This document shows positions 34,777 through 42,799 of a stretch of DNA of 64,000 nt, one piece after another (position 1 is the first letter of the stretch; each line of letters opens with the position of its first letter). The stretch spans positions 558,001-622,000 of the forward strand of contig CP007053.1 of NCBI GenBank assembly GCA_000242935.3, in the 5' to 3' direction. The stretch comes from Opitutaceae bacterium TAV5. Lineage in GTDB: Bacteria; Verrucomicrobiota; Verrucomicrobiia; Opitutales; Opitutaceae. The position numbers and the translations under genes are program-made. Under the pieces are notes generated by a model. That model was not told the DNA's origin, did not search any database, and saw nothing but the letters and a program-made list of their open reading frames with translations.

Positions 34777-35445
34777 TCACAGAGCAGGACTTACCGGTAC
34801 GGTCGCACTCGGATTGGGTTGAGGAATAAGACCGTCCAGACTCCCAAAAACGCGTCCCGGTGAACCCGGACTGGTTCCTTGGCTCTCTCCCTGCAAATTA
34901 GCAGCAATATCGGCGATTTCCGGAGAATTTGCCGCTTGCGTGACCTGGGCAACGGTCAACGAACCATCGGAGGCGGTGCTGATAGCCTGGGCAACTGCGC
35001 TGATGCTGAGGCCCTTTCCACCGGCGATAAGAGCAACGGCACCGGCGACATCTGCGCGAACGCTCGGCTGGGCATTACCCACTTGAGTGGCAATGTTGAC
35101 GAAAGCCGAAATGTCGGCAGTGGGAGGAAGAGTTGAAGCAACCGCGGCTGCGATCGACGCGGCCTGAGAGGGAGGCACTGCGGCGGCGGCGGCGGCGGCA
35201 ATGGCAGCGGCACTGGCCGGATTGGCCCTGGCAACAGCGGCGGCGATGGCGGCAGCGTTGTCGGGATTGCTGGCGAAGACAGCCTGCAAGGCAGCGGTAT
35301 CACCGGCTGCGAGAGCCGCCGAGGCAGCAGCGACTGCGTCGGCAATCGTGGCATCCGCAGTCACAGAAGTGGTATCGGCCTGGGAAAAACCCGCAACCGG
35401 CGTGAACGCCAGCGCGGCAACAAACATTATCGTCCGTGCTTTCAT
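34777..35445 (-). CDS. Ala-rich secreted protein of the exopolysaccharide locus
   Basis: A 222-residue exported protein: a signal peptide (MKARTIMFVAALAFTPVAGFSQA) and a mature part with extreme Ala content. It is built from recurring helical units such as AAIAAAVARANP, AAIAAAAAAAVP and SIAAAVASTLPP, each ending in Pro, then an acidic-to-neutral end. It resembles other small Ala-rich secreted proteins in verrucomicrobial secretion loci, but no family is recognised. The first gene of the exopolysaccharide operon by position; ATG 35445 has the signal at the usual distance. The antisense frames are composition artefacts. Confidence 0.7.
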   Translation of the reverse strand: MKARTIMFVAALAFTPVAGFSQADTTSVTADATIADAVAAASAALAAGDTAALQAVFASNPDNAAAIAAAVARANPASAAAIAAAAAAAVPPSQAASIAAAVASTLPPTADISAFVNIATQVGNAQPSVRADVAGAVALIAGGKGLSISAVAQAISTASDGSLTVAQVTQAANSPEIADIAANLQGESQGTSPGSPGRVFGSLDGLIPQPNPSATVPVSPAL

Positions 35446-35645
35446 GTGGTAGTTTTCTTTGTTACTTACTTTAATCCTGAATGGTGGTTCTGACCTGCAA
35501 GTTCGAGACAAATGCAATCAATCTGCTGGCGCAAGGCATATTTTGCCTTTTCCATCACTCTTCTTTTAACTGACACCGTCCGTATCCGGCAGATAAGGAC
35601 CACTTGCAACCATAACCCAGCCTTCGCTTTCCATCGATAACCGGC

Positions 35646-37292
35646 ATGAAGACCCGCTCCTCCTCCTCGTCAGGCTCACGGCCGCGCTCCTGGGCGCCCT
35701 TCCGGCTCACTCTCACCGGCGGGACCCGGCATCTGCGCATTATCTGGAAAAACCTGCTGGTGCTGCTCGCCGTCCTCCTTGTCGGCGGCTGGTTCGCTCT
35801 CGCAGGCGGCCTCTATTTTTTCGTCAAGTACCGGCAAGGTTTCCCCGAGGTCCGTTACCGCCAGATGCTTTTCATCTTCATGCCGTCCCAGCGCAAGGCC
35901 TACGAGGTCGGCCGGGGGAACTACATGGTGGAAAAAGCCAAAGAGTATATCCGCGAAGGCGAATGGGGGAAGGCCCTGCCGAGCCTCCGCATCGGCGTCG
36001 CCAAGGCTCCCGGCAACCGTGAAGGCCGGTTGCTCCTCGCCCAGTTCTATCTCGCCGCCCGCCGCCCCGAGCTGGCTCGCGACCTCCTGGTCGAAGGCCT
36101 CCCGGAAAAGGTGACCGACGCCGACACCGATTACCTCAAGACGCTCTTCACCTTCCTTTTCCAGCAACAGCAGGACGATGCCGTTGTCGCGCTCACCGGG
36201 CGCCTGCTGCGCGGCCAGACGGAGCCGACCCCGCTCAATCGCCTCATCGCCCTGGCCCACGCCACCGCCGCGTATTATCGTGGTAACTACGACGAGGCCG
36301 AGGACATCCTCACTACCTTCGAACTCTCCCGCATGCGCGACGGCATTCTCCTCAATGCCCGCATCGCCTGGGAACGCGGCCAGCGCGACCAGGCCCTCGC
36401 CATTCTCCGCGAACTCTCCCGCCAGATCCCCACGGATGAAGAGGTTTACGGCCAGCTTGTCACTTACCTGCGCGACGCCAGCCAGGAATCCGAACTGCGT
36501 CAGACCAGCCTGCTGCGGCAACTCGCCTATCCCGACCGCCCCCGGCCCCGCATCGATCTGCTCTACGTCTACGACAAGGAAAAGGACAAGACGCGCGTCC
36601 AGACGACCATCGACGACATTTTCCGCGACTTTCCCGAAAACACCGAAACCCTGCTCGCCCTCGCCGATTTTGCCGCCAACACCGGCCGTCCCGAACTCGC
36701 CAGGCGCGTCCTCGATCACTGCAGGGCCCGCAATCTCAACTGGGAGGGCGCCGCCCTCATGACGGTCGAGGCCTACGTCGTTGCGAAAGAATACCGGCAA
36801 GCTCTCGCCACCGTCCAGAAGCTCCTTGCCGACAATCCGGAGTGGAGCACCCGCTACGCCTCCGTTTTCAACGGTCTTCAGGCCATCGCCAATTATGGCA
36901 TCGGGGAAACCGGCCCGGCCTACGCCTTCCTCAAGAACTTTCTCAACCAGTCCAGTGTCCGCGCCGAAAATCTCGTCGCCGTCTCCAACCGGCTGGTGAC
37001 CGTCGGCGCGAAATCCGAAGCCCGCGAAGTCCTCGTCCACGCCGTGCAGAGCGATCCGCTCAACCAGGCCGCGCTCTCCGGCCTCGTCAAGCTCGACATC
37101 GAGCTCGGCCAGACCGGCGAACTCGCTGGCAGCATCCGGAAACTCCTCAAGATGCGCAAACCGCCTGTGGCCGTCCTCCAGTCCGCCTACGACACCCTGG
37201 GCGGCGACCGTTTCCTCTTCGCCCCCGATCAGGCCGCCATCCTCGACGAAATCGCGACCTACCTCAAAAACGCCGACCGCCAGAAAAGCTGA
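35646..37292 (+). CDS. membrane-anchored TPR-repeat protein
   Basis: A 548-residue protein with one N-terminal membrane segment at about 38-62 (LLVLLAVLLVGGWFALAGGLYFFV) after a Ser/Arg-rich cytoplasmic stretch. Helical TPR-like pairs follow from about 95 onward (EGEWGKALPSLRIGVAKAPGNREGRLLLAQFYLAARRPELARDLL, and again at 280-500). The periplasmic TPR body resembles EpsT/PelE-like scaffolds of exopolysaccharide secretion. It is divergent from the exopolysaccharide operon, with a 200-base gap, so a shared regulatory region is plausible. Its composition is GC-rich, unlike the operon. Confidence 0.78.
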   Translation: MKTRSSSSSGSRPRSWAPFRLTLTGGTRHLRIIWKNLLVLLAVLLVGGWFALAGGLYFFVKYRQGFPEVRYRQMLFIFMPSQRKAYEVGRGNYMVEKAKEYIREGEWGKALPSLRIGVAKAPGNREGRLLLAQFYLAARRPELARDLLVEGLPEKVTDADTDYLKTLFTFLFQQQQDDAVVALTGRLLRGQTEPTPLNRLIALAHATAAYYRGNYDEAEDILTTFELSRMRDGILLNARIAWERGQRDQALAILRELSRQIPTDEEVYGQLVTYLRDASQESELRQTSLLRQLAYPDRPRPRIDLLYVYDKEKDKTRVQTTIDDIFRDFPENTETLLALADFAANTGRPELARRVLDHCRARNLNWEGAALMTVEAYVVAKEYRQALATVQKLLADNPEWSTRYASVFNGLQAIANYGIGETGPAYAFLKNFLNQSSVRAENLVAVSNRLVTVGAKSEAREVLVHAVQSDPLNQAALSGLVKLDIELGQTGELAGSIRKLLKMRKPPVAVLQSAYDTLGGDRFLFAPDQAAILDEIATYLKNADRQKS

Positions 37293-37319
37293 CTCTCTGG
37301 TATTACGCAGGCCCGGAAA

Positions 37320-37489
37320 GTGGCGCGGGCGTCCCGCCCGCTTCCGGCGTGGCACGGGCATCCTGCCCGTGGACGGCGCGCAGCGCCGCCGGTTTGTTTC
37401 CGTACGTGGCGGAGAGGCAACGCACACGGGCAAGATGCCCGTGCCACGTTGCGGAGCGGCGACGATTGCGGGCGAGACGCCCGCACCAC
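37320..37489. repeat. composite palindromic element (GTGGC...CCAC)
   Basis: Begins GTGGCGCGGGC and ends GCCCGCACCAC. It contains the hairpins CGGGC-ATCCT-GCCCG (about 37358) and the inverse CGGGC-AAGAT-GCCCG (about 37428). It lies 28 bases after the TPR gene stop. Related elements are at 54618-54723 and 61187-61282. Confidence 0.8.
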
Positions 37490-37507
37490 ACGGTCGCACC
37501 GCGTATT

Positions 37508-38410
37508 TCAGCGTCCGCCTGCGCCCAGCCTGCCCAGCAACAACCGCACGCCTTCGATCGGTGGCCCGGCCACGGCGCGCAGCGTGAACGGAGACTGCAC
37601 GCGCAACGCTTCCATCGCCACCGGGTGCGTGAGCACCGGGCCGCTCACGCCACAGACCAGCGCTCCCCGCTCCTCGCCCGGAAACACCCGGTCCGCCACC
37701 GTCACCGCCAGCGTCAGCAGCTCACCGCACGATTCCGTCACCAGCCAGCGCGCCGTGTCATCCCCTTCGGTGGCGAGGCGCAGCAGCACCGGCGCCAGCG
37801 TCGCGATCTGCCGGTTCGGCTCCGCATGTTGATAAAAATAACGCTTGATCGCCGGTTCCTCCATCAGGTGGGTGAAATCCCGCACGCATTGCGACAATCG
37901 CGTCGGCACCATCCAGCCCTGCAACTCCAGCAACGCCCGCGACAGCATCCGCCGGCCCAGATCGTAGCCGCTCCCCGCATCGCCGAGCCGCCAGCCCAGC
38001 CCGCCGCCGTAGTGCACCTCGCCATCCCGCCCCCGCGCGGCCACGAACGAGCCCGTGCCGCCATGCAATACCAGGCCGGGCCCGCCCTGCGTCGCCAGTT
38101 CCAGCACCGGACGCGAGTCGTCGCACGTTTCCACGCGCCCCAGTCCGTCCAGCCCGGTGGCCACTTCGCGCCAGAATGCAGGCGCGCCCGCCATGCAGAG
38201 CAAGGTGTGCTGCACCGGCTGGTCGGCGCCCGGACCATCTGCCTGCGCGAGCAAGGCGTCGATCGCCTCGTCGAGAATCGCGCGCGCCTGGTCCGGGCCC
38301 ACCACGTTCGGATTGCAACCTGCCGCCACATGACGCGCCACGATCTCGCCCGCATCATCCACCAGGATGAGTTCCGTCTTGGTGCCACCGCCATCGATAC
38401 CGATTTTCAT
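37508..38410 (-). CDS. BadF/BadG/BcrA-type ATPase family sugar kinase (GlcNAc-kinase-like)
   Basis: A 300-residue ASKHA-fold kinase. The phosphate-1 motif DGGGTKTELILVDDAG begins the protein (residues 5-20). The phosphate-2 motif is HGGTGSFVAARG, the family GWRLGDAGSGYDLGRR follows, and the adenosine motif is near CGVSGPVL. Members phosphorylate N-acetylglucosamine or other amino sugars; the other possibility, a CoA-dehydratase activator, would have Cys ligands that are missing here. Its start overlaps the stop of the gluconokinase fusion by 4 bases (ATGA), so the two are translationally coupled. Confidence 0.85.
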   Translation of the reverse strand: MKIGIDGGGTKTELILVDDAGEIVARHVAAGCNPNVVGPDQARAILDEAIDALLAQADGPGADQPVQHTLLCMAGAPAFWREVATGLDGLGRVETCDDSRPVLELATQGGPGLVLHGGTGSFVAARGRDGEVHYGGGLGWRLGDAGSGYDLGRRMLSRALLELQGWMVPTRLSQCVRDFTHLMEEPAIKRYFYQHAEPNRQIATLAPVLLRLATEGDDTARWLVTESCGELLTLAVTVADRVFPGEERGALVCGVSGPVLTHPVAMEALRVQSPFTLRAVAGPPIEGVRLLLGRLGAGGR

Positions 38411-39513
38411 GCGTTGCCGCCTGGTTTGAGGATTGATGCCTGTGCTGTTGCCGCCGGGTCCGCGTAACCTTCGAGACCCAGCCCATGCCGGATTGACGTC
38501 ACGATTTCCGGTACGGTTGCCGCCTCCGTTTCCACCGCCAGCGCTTCACCCCGCGCCGGCGATTCGAGCGTCGCGAGCTGGCTTTCCAGCATCACGGCCC
38601 TCATGAAATGCCGTCCCCCGGCCGCCCGTGTCTCCAGACGCGTGTGCAAGGTCGCCGGTGTCGCCTTCAGCCAGACAAACGCCACCGCGCCTCGCGGCCC
38701 CGCCGCCGCCAGCGTGTCCCGGTAGCTCCGCCGCAAGGCCGAACAGGCCAGCACCGCGTGCTTCCCGGAATCAACGATTCCGGCGCCGGCGCGGTCCGCC
38801 GGCGTCGCCGGCCCAGCCATCTCCGTCAGCCTCGTCCGCAGTGCCGCCAGCCAGGGCTCCCGGTCCGCATCCGTGAGCGGTTGCCCGGATGCCATTTTTT
38901 TCACGTTGGCCTCGGGATGGAAATCATCGGCGTCCAGAAAACTCCAGCCACCCGCCGCGCCCGTCGCCGCCGACAGGGCCGACGCCAGGGCGCGACCGAC
39001 CGTCGTCTTGCCGCTGCCCGCCACGCCCATCACGACGATCACCCGGATCGCGCCCGGCCGGTCCAGCGCCCGCGAGACCGCAGGGTCGCGCCCCTCGTCA
39101 AAATCCAGATAATCGAACATCGTCTCGATCGGCCGGTCCTCCAGTCCCGACTCGCGCGCGCGCTGCCGGACCATATCCGCAGCCTCGTCGCGCCAGCCGC
39201 GTTTCGACAGGAAGGCGTTCCAGATTTCGCATTCCTCGTCGCTGCGCTTCGCGCCGCGCTCGTGGCACCACGCCAGCAGCGCCTCGTCGTCGCGTTCCTC
39301 CAGAGCCCGGGCGCGCAGATCCGCATAAGCCACGCCGAGAAAGCGGCAGCAGCGCGCGTCGAACAGGCCCGGCCGCGCATCGCCGAGATTATCCAGATAA
39401 TCCGCCGGCAGGCGACCGGCGACGTGCAGACGGATCTTGTCGATCATGCGGGCGAAATAAACCAGCCGGCCGACTTTGTGAAAGGGGCTGCGAAGTCCGG
39501 GGACGATAGGCAT
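38407..39513 (-). CDS. DUF5069 domain - gluconokinase (GntK) fusion protein
   Basis: A 368-residue two-domain protein. Residues 1-~145 are a DUF5069 domain (LRSPFHKVGRLVYFARMIDKIRLHVAGRLP...DYLDNLGD), a family normally found alone at about this length with no known function. Residues ~155-350 are a complete GntK-type carbohydrate kinase with Walker A VMGVAGSGKTTVGRAL, the FLDADDFHPEANVKKMASGQPLTDADREPWL block and CSALRRSYRDTL, which phosphorylates gluconate to 6-phosphogluconate. Together with the overlapping sugar kinase gene it suggests a small sugar-acid salvage operon. Sequencing error is unlikely because the domain junction is in a continuous, normal-composition frame. Confidence 0.88.
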   Translation of the reverse strand: MPIVPGLRSPFHKVGRLVYFARMIDKIRLHVAGRLPADYLDNLGDARPGLFDARCCRFLGVAYADLRARALEERDDEALLAWCHERGAKRSDEECEIWNAFLSKRGWRDEAADMVRQRARESGLEDRPIETMFDYLDFDEGRDPAVSRALDRPGAIRVIVVMGVAGSGKTTVGRALASALSAATGAAGGWSFLDADDFHPEANVKKMASGQPLTDADREPWLAALRTRLTEMAGPATPADRAGAGIVDSGKHAVLACSALRRSYRDTLAAAGPRGAVAFVWLKATPATLHTRLETRAAGGRHFMRAVMLESQLATLESPARGEALAVETEAATVPEIVTSIRHGLGLEGYADPAATAQASILKPGGNA

Positions 39514-39587
39514 ACGCCGGAAACCGGTAACCGATCCGGCTCTCCACAGCTATCCGAATTCGCAGAAAAATCGACCTCCCCCTCCCC

Positions 39588-39629
39588 TGAAAAACAAACA
39601 AGCCCGCAACTCGTGAAAATTGCGGGCTT
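39588..39629 (-). terminator. rho-independent terminator behind tRNA-Glu
   Basis: On the minus strand AAGCCCGCAA and TTGCGGGCTT (perfect 10-bp stem, 10-base loop), followed by GTTTGTTTTTC. Confidence 0.85.
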
Positions 39630-39636
39630 TGCAAAG

Positions 39637-39713
39637 TGGCGTCCCCACGGGGATTCGAACCCCGGTTCTCACCGTGAAAGGGTGGTGTCCTGACCGGGCT
39701 AGACGATAGGGAC
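39637..39713 (-). tRNA. tRNA-Glu (TTC anticodon)
   Basis: A 77-nt cloverleaf: acceptor GTCCCTA / TGGGGAC, anticodon loop CTTTCAC giving TTC, T-loop GGTTCGAATCC, discriminator G and an encoded CCA. A terminator follows. Confidence 0.97.
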
Positions 39714-39938
39714 GCGGAAAATCAATGACTGGCCAAAAGAACGAAAAGAGCCGGGCAACCTAGGTCCCGTCACCCTTCGTGCAAGACAAACTTTTCCAAA
39801 AAACAAATATTATCCCCTCCCCCCTCGGGGCCCTGCCCGCCCGCCCTTCGGCCGAAAACATTCACCGACTCGTGCTGAGCAAGGACTGCGCAGTCTCCGC
39901 GCTCGACGCATCGGCCCCGTTTTGCGATTTCCTCACGT

Positions 39939-41177
39939 ATGGCAACCTCCACCCGTCCCAAGAAAGTCGCGCTCCTCACCGCCGGCGGCCTCGCGCCCTG
40001 CCTCAGCTCCGCCGTCGGCGGACTTGTCGAGCGCTACACCGAAATCGCGCCCGATATCGAGATCATCGCCTACCGCGGCGGCTACAAAGGCCTCCTCCTC
40101 GGCGACAGCTACAAGATCGGTCCCGCCGAACGCGCCAACGCCGCCATCCTCCACCGCCACGGCGGCAGCCCCATCGGCAACAGCCGCGTCAAACTCACCA
40201 ACGTCAAGGACTGTGTGAAACGCGGCCTCGTCAAGGAAGGCCAGGATCCGCAAAAGGTCGCCGCCGACCAGCTCATCAAGGACGGCGTCGATATCCTTCA
40301 CACCATTGGCGGCGATGACACCAACACCGCGGCCGCCGACCTCGCCGCCTTCCTCGCCCGAAACAACTACGGCCTCATCGTCATCGGCCTGCCCAAAACC
40401 ATCGACAACGACGTCTATCCCATCCGCCAGTCCCTCGGCGCCTGGACCGCCGCCGAACAGGGCGCGCGCTACTTCCGCAATGTCGTCGCCGAGCACAACG
40501 CCAACCCGCGCATGCTCATCATCCACGAGGTCATGGGCCGCAACTGCGGCTGGCTCACCGCCGCCACCGCCGCCGGATACCGCAAGCTGCTCGACCGCGA
40601 GGAATTCGTTCCCGGCCTCGGCCTCTCGCGCGCCAACCTCGAGGTCCACGCCGTGTTTATTCCGGAAATGGCCGTCGATATCGCCTCCGAGGCCGCCCGC
40701 CTCCGGAAGGTCATGGATGAAACGGACAACGTAAATATCTTCATCTCCGAAGGCGCCGGCGTGGAGTCGATCATCGCCGAAATGCAGGCCAAGGGCCAGG
40801 AGGTGCCGCGCGATGCGTTCGGCCACGTGAAGCTCGACGCCATCAATCCGGGCAAATGGTTCGGCGACCAGTTCGCCAAAATGCTCGGCGCCGAAAAAAC
40901 CCTCGTGCAGAAGAGCGGTTATTTCGCGCGCGCCGCCGCCGCCAACATCGACGACCTGCGCCTCATCAAGAGCTGCACCGACCTCGCCGTCGAATGCGCC
41001 CTGCGCCGCGAGAGCGGCGTCATCGGTCACGACGAGGACCAGGGCGGCGTGCTCCGCGCGATCGAGTTCCCCCGCATCAAGGGCGGCAAGCCATTCGACA
41101 CCGGCGCCCCCTGGTTCGGCGCGCTCCTCCAGGAGATCGGCCAGCCGCAAGGCGCGAAGATCGAAGTGAAACACTGA
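39939..41177 (+). CDS. pyrophosphate-dependent 6-phosphofructokinase
   Basis: A 412-residue glycolytic enzyme phosphorylating fructose-6-phosphate with PPi (reversible). The PPi signature GGDDTNT (ATP-PFK has GGDGS) and PKTIDNDVYP are both present, with MGRNCGWLTAATA, and the lysine of the PPi site in PKTIDND. Length fits the ~400-residue PPi-PFK clade. Being reversible, it can serve both glycolysis and gluconeogenesis with PckG, and it saves ATP in a fermenter. A 28-bp perfect inverted repeat begins 18 bases after its stop. Confidence 0.93.
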   Translation: MATSTRPKKVALLTAGGLAPCLSSAVGGLVERYTEIAPDIEIIAYRGGYKGLLLGDSYKIGPAERANAAILHRHGGSPIGNSRVKLTNVKDCVKRGLVKEGQDPQKVAADQLIKDGVDILHTIGGDDTNTAAADLAAFLARNNYGLIVIGLPKTIDNDVYPIRQSLGAWTAAEQGARYFRNVVAEHNANPRMLIIHEVMGRNCGWLTAATAAGYRKLLDREEFVPGLGLSRANLEVHAVFIPEMAVDIASEAARLRKVMDETDNVNIFISEGAGVESIIAEMQAKGQEVPRDAFGHVKLDAINPGKWFGDQFAKMLGAEKTLVQKSGYFARAAAANIDDLRLIKSCTDLAVECALRRESGVIGHDEDQGGVLRAIEFPRIKGGKPFDTGAPWFGALLQEIGQPQGAKIEVKH

Positions 41178-41194
41178 CGTTACACGGATCGACC

Positions 41195-41284
41195 GCAGGG
41201 GCGTCGCTTGCCGACGCCCGCGAATACCTTGGTCATTCGCGAGTTCGTCCGGCTGGCGCGGGCGTCGGCAAGCGACGCCCCTGC
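41195..41284. repeat. perfect 28-bp inverted repeat
   Basis: Arms at 41195-41222 and 41257-41284 are exact reverse complements, with a 34-base spacer. Each arm contains its own hairpin GGGCGTCG-CTTGC-CGACGCCC. It lies between the convergent PPi-PFK and peptidase genes. Confidence 0.9.
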
Positions 41285-41344
41285 CTCCGGAATGCGTGAC
41301 GGCAGTGAAACACCGGGTCGTACGATCCGCCCGCCCCCCCCGGC

Positions 41345-42799
41345 TCACCGCGAGATCATCCAGTATTCGTCCTGCGAGATTTTTTGCGCGACCTCGGCCG
41401 GCACCCAGCGCTCCGCATAATCCGGTCCCCACGAATCGGTGAAGGCGATTTCGTCTGTCGCCCGGTTGTAGCCGATGAGCAGGCACGCATGCGCGTTGGC
41501 CCGGGTGCCGGTGAATCCCTTCGCCGTCGCAGCGACCGTCTTTTTCCATGCCGCCCAGTCCGTCGCTCCGGCGCGGGCGCGTGTGTGTTCGTTGGATACG
41601 CGGTTGAAGTCCTCCGTCGAAAACAGCCCCCAGATCACCGGATAACCGTCGTCGATGTAGCTCGAAAGCGCGACGGGCGTGAGCCGCTTCAGCGGCGCTT
41701 TTTCCAAGCTGCGCCCCTGACGCTGACGACGCATATAGCGGCTGATACCCCAAGCCATGCCGGAAAACGTGGTCCCGCCGCCGAAACTCGTATCGGCGAC
41801 CATCGCCAGTTCGTACATGTCGGCCGGAATGCCCAGGTAACGCAAATACCGCTCGAACGTCGCCGGCACGCAATACCCCTTCGGGTCTTGGGAGACCATC
41901 GGCACCTGGTCCAGAATCACGTCGCCATTAGCGCGCCGGGTGATGCCGGCTTCCAGCCGCTTGCGCAGTTGCTCGCTGGCCAGACGCGGTTCCGCGCTGC
42001 GGAGGGCCGGAACAATCTTCAGCGACACCATTTGTTCCTCGTTGTAGTCGAGAAGGAAACATGTGTCCCCGTAAAGCCAGGACAGTCTGTTGCCCCCGCG
42101 ATCGGAAGCACTCCCTGAAAATTCGCGCGACGATTCGCCGAGCCGGGCGGAAAGCGCGGCGGAGATTTTTTCGAAATCAGCCTTCAGTGCCCGGTCAAAT
42201 TCACGCCGCGAACTCTTGCCAACGACCACAAGCCCGGCCCGCTCCCCGACAAAAGCCGGATAATCGCCGCGGTTGGCAAACACGATCGTGACGTCCGCGA
42301 TGCGGCCCTCGCCGGCATGAAGGCTCAGCGTGTAAGCCTGCGCTCCCAACATCGTCAGCGGACGCGACGGATACACCCGGTAACTCTCGAACAGCCTGGT
42401 CCTCCCTTCTTCCGGCAACCGCAGGCGCGCAGCGACAGCGCCGGGTTCGTCGTCCCACAGGTTGTCATCGGCAAACAGTTCGAGGCCCAGCAGCGGATTG
42501 ATCTCCCTGACCGGGTCGATTGTTCTTCCCGGCATACCTTCTCCCGGATCCTTGGCCCAGGCCGGTTTCGGCGCCGCCTGCGCGGCCACCCAGTCGCGGT
42601 CCGGCCAGGAAAGTCGCTCGAGTTCGAGGCGGAACAACTGTCCGTCATCGCGACGGATGGTGACGGTCGTCTCTGTCGCCGACACAAACCCGGCCTCGAC
42701 GGTACGCCCCTGCGTATCCGTCCAGGTGCGGGCGGTGAGCGCCAAGGCGGCCAGCCCCGGAAAAAGCATGACCGCAAAAACGCGGAAGGATCCGTTCAC
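41345..42799 (-). CDS. SHD1 domain - C39-like cysteine peptidase protein
   Basis: A 484-residue exported protein. A GTG start at 42799 overlaps the previous stop (GTGA) and has a strong GGAGG 7 bases before it, so the longer frame to 43015 is rejected. The signal peptide (residues 1-~21) is followed by an SHD1/SLA1-homology-like segment (ARTWTDTQGRTVEAGFVSATETTVTIRRDDGQ...LERLSWPD). A middle region of unknown fold leads to a peptidase C39-like domain with nucleophile Cys at about 309 (DPKGYCVPAT), His at about 436 (NAHACLLIGYN) and Asp at about 454 (FTDSWGPDY). It is the third gene of the ATPase-TOPRIM unit. The peptidase is predicted to act in the periplasm, which makes its link to cytoplasmic partners uncertain. 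Confidence 0.82.
   Translation of the reverse strand: MNGSFRVFAVMLFPGLAALALTARTWTDTQGRTVEAGFVSATETTVTIRRDDGQLFRLELERLSWPDRDWVAAQAAPKPAWAKDPGEGMPGRTIDPVREINPLLGLELFADDNLWDDEPGAVAARLRLPEEGRTRLFESYRVYPSRPLTMLGAQAYTLSLHAGEGRIADVTIVFANRGDYPAFVGERAGLVVVGKSSRREFDRALKADFEKISAALSARLGESSREFSGSASDRGGNRLSWLYGDTCFLLDYNEEQMVSLKIVPALRSAEPRLASEQLRKRLEAGITRRANGDVILDQVPMVSQDPKGYCVPATFERYLRYLGIPADMYELAMVADTSFGGGTTFSGMAWGISRYMRRQRQGRSLEKAPLKRLTPVALSSYIDDGYPVIWGLFSTEDFNRVSNEHTRARAGATDWAAWKKTVAATAKGFTGTRANAHACLLIGYNRATDEIAFTDSWGPDYAERWVPAEVAQKISQDEYWMISR

Noticed and set aside
39933-41873. 646-residue minus-strand frame across PPi-PFK and the peptidase gene end
   Set aside because: It covers two real genes in other frames and has no motif.
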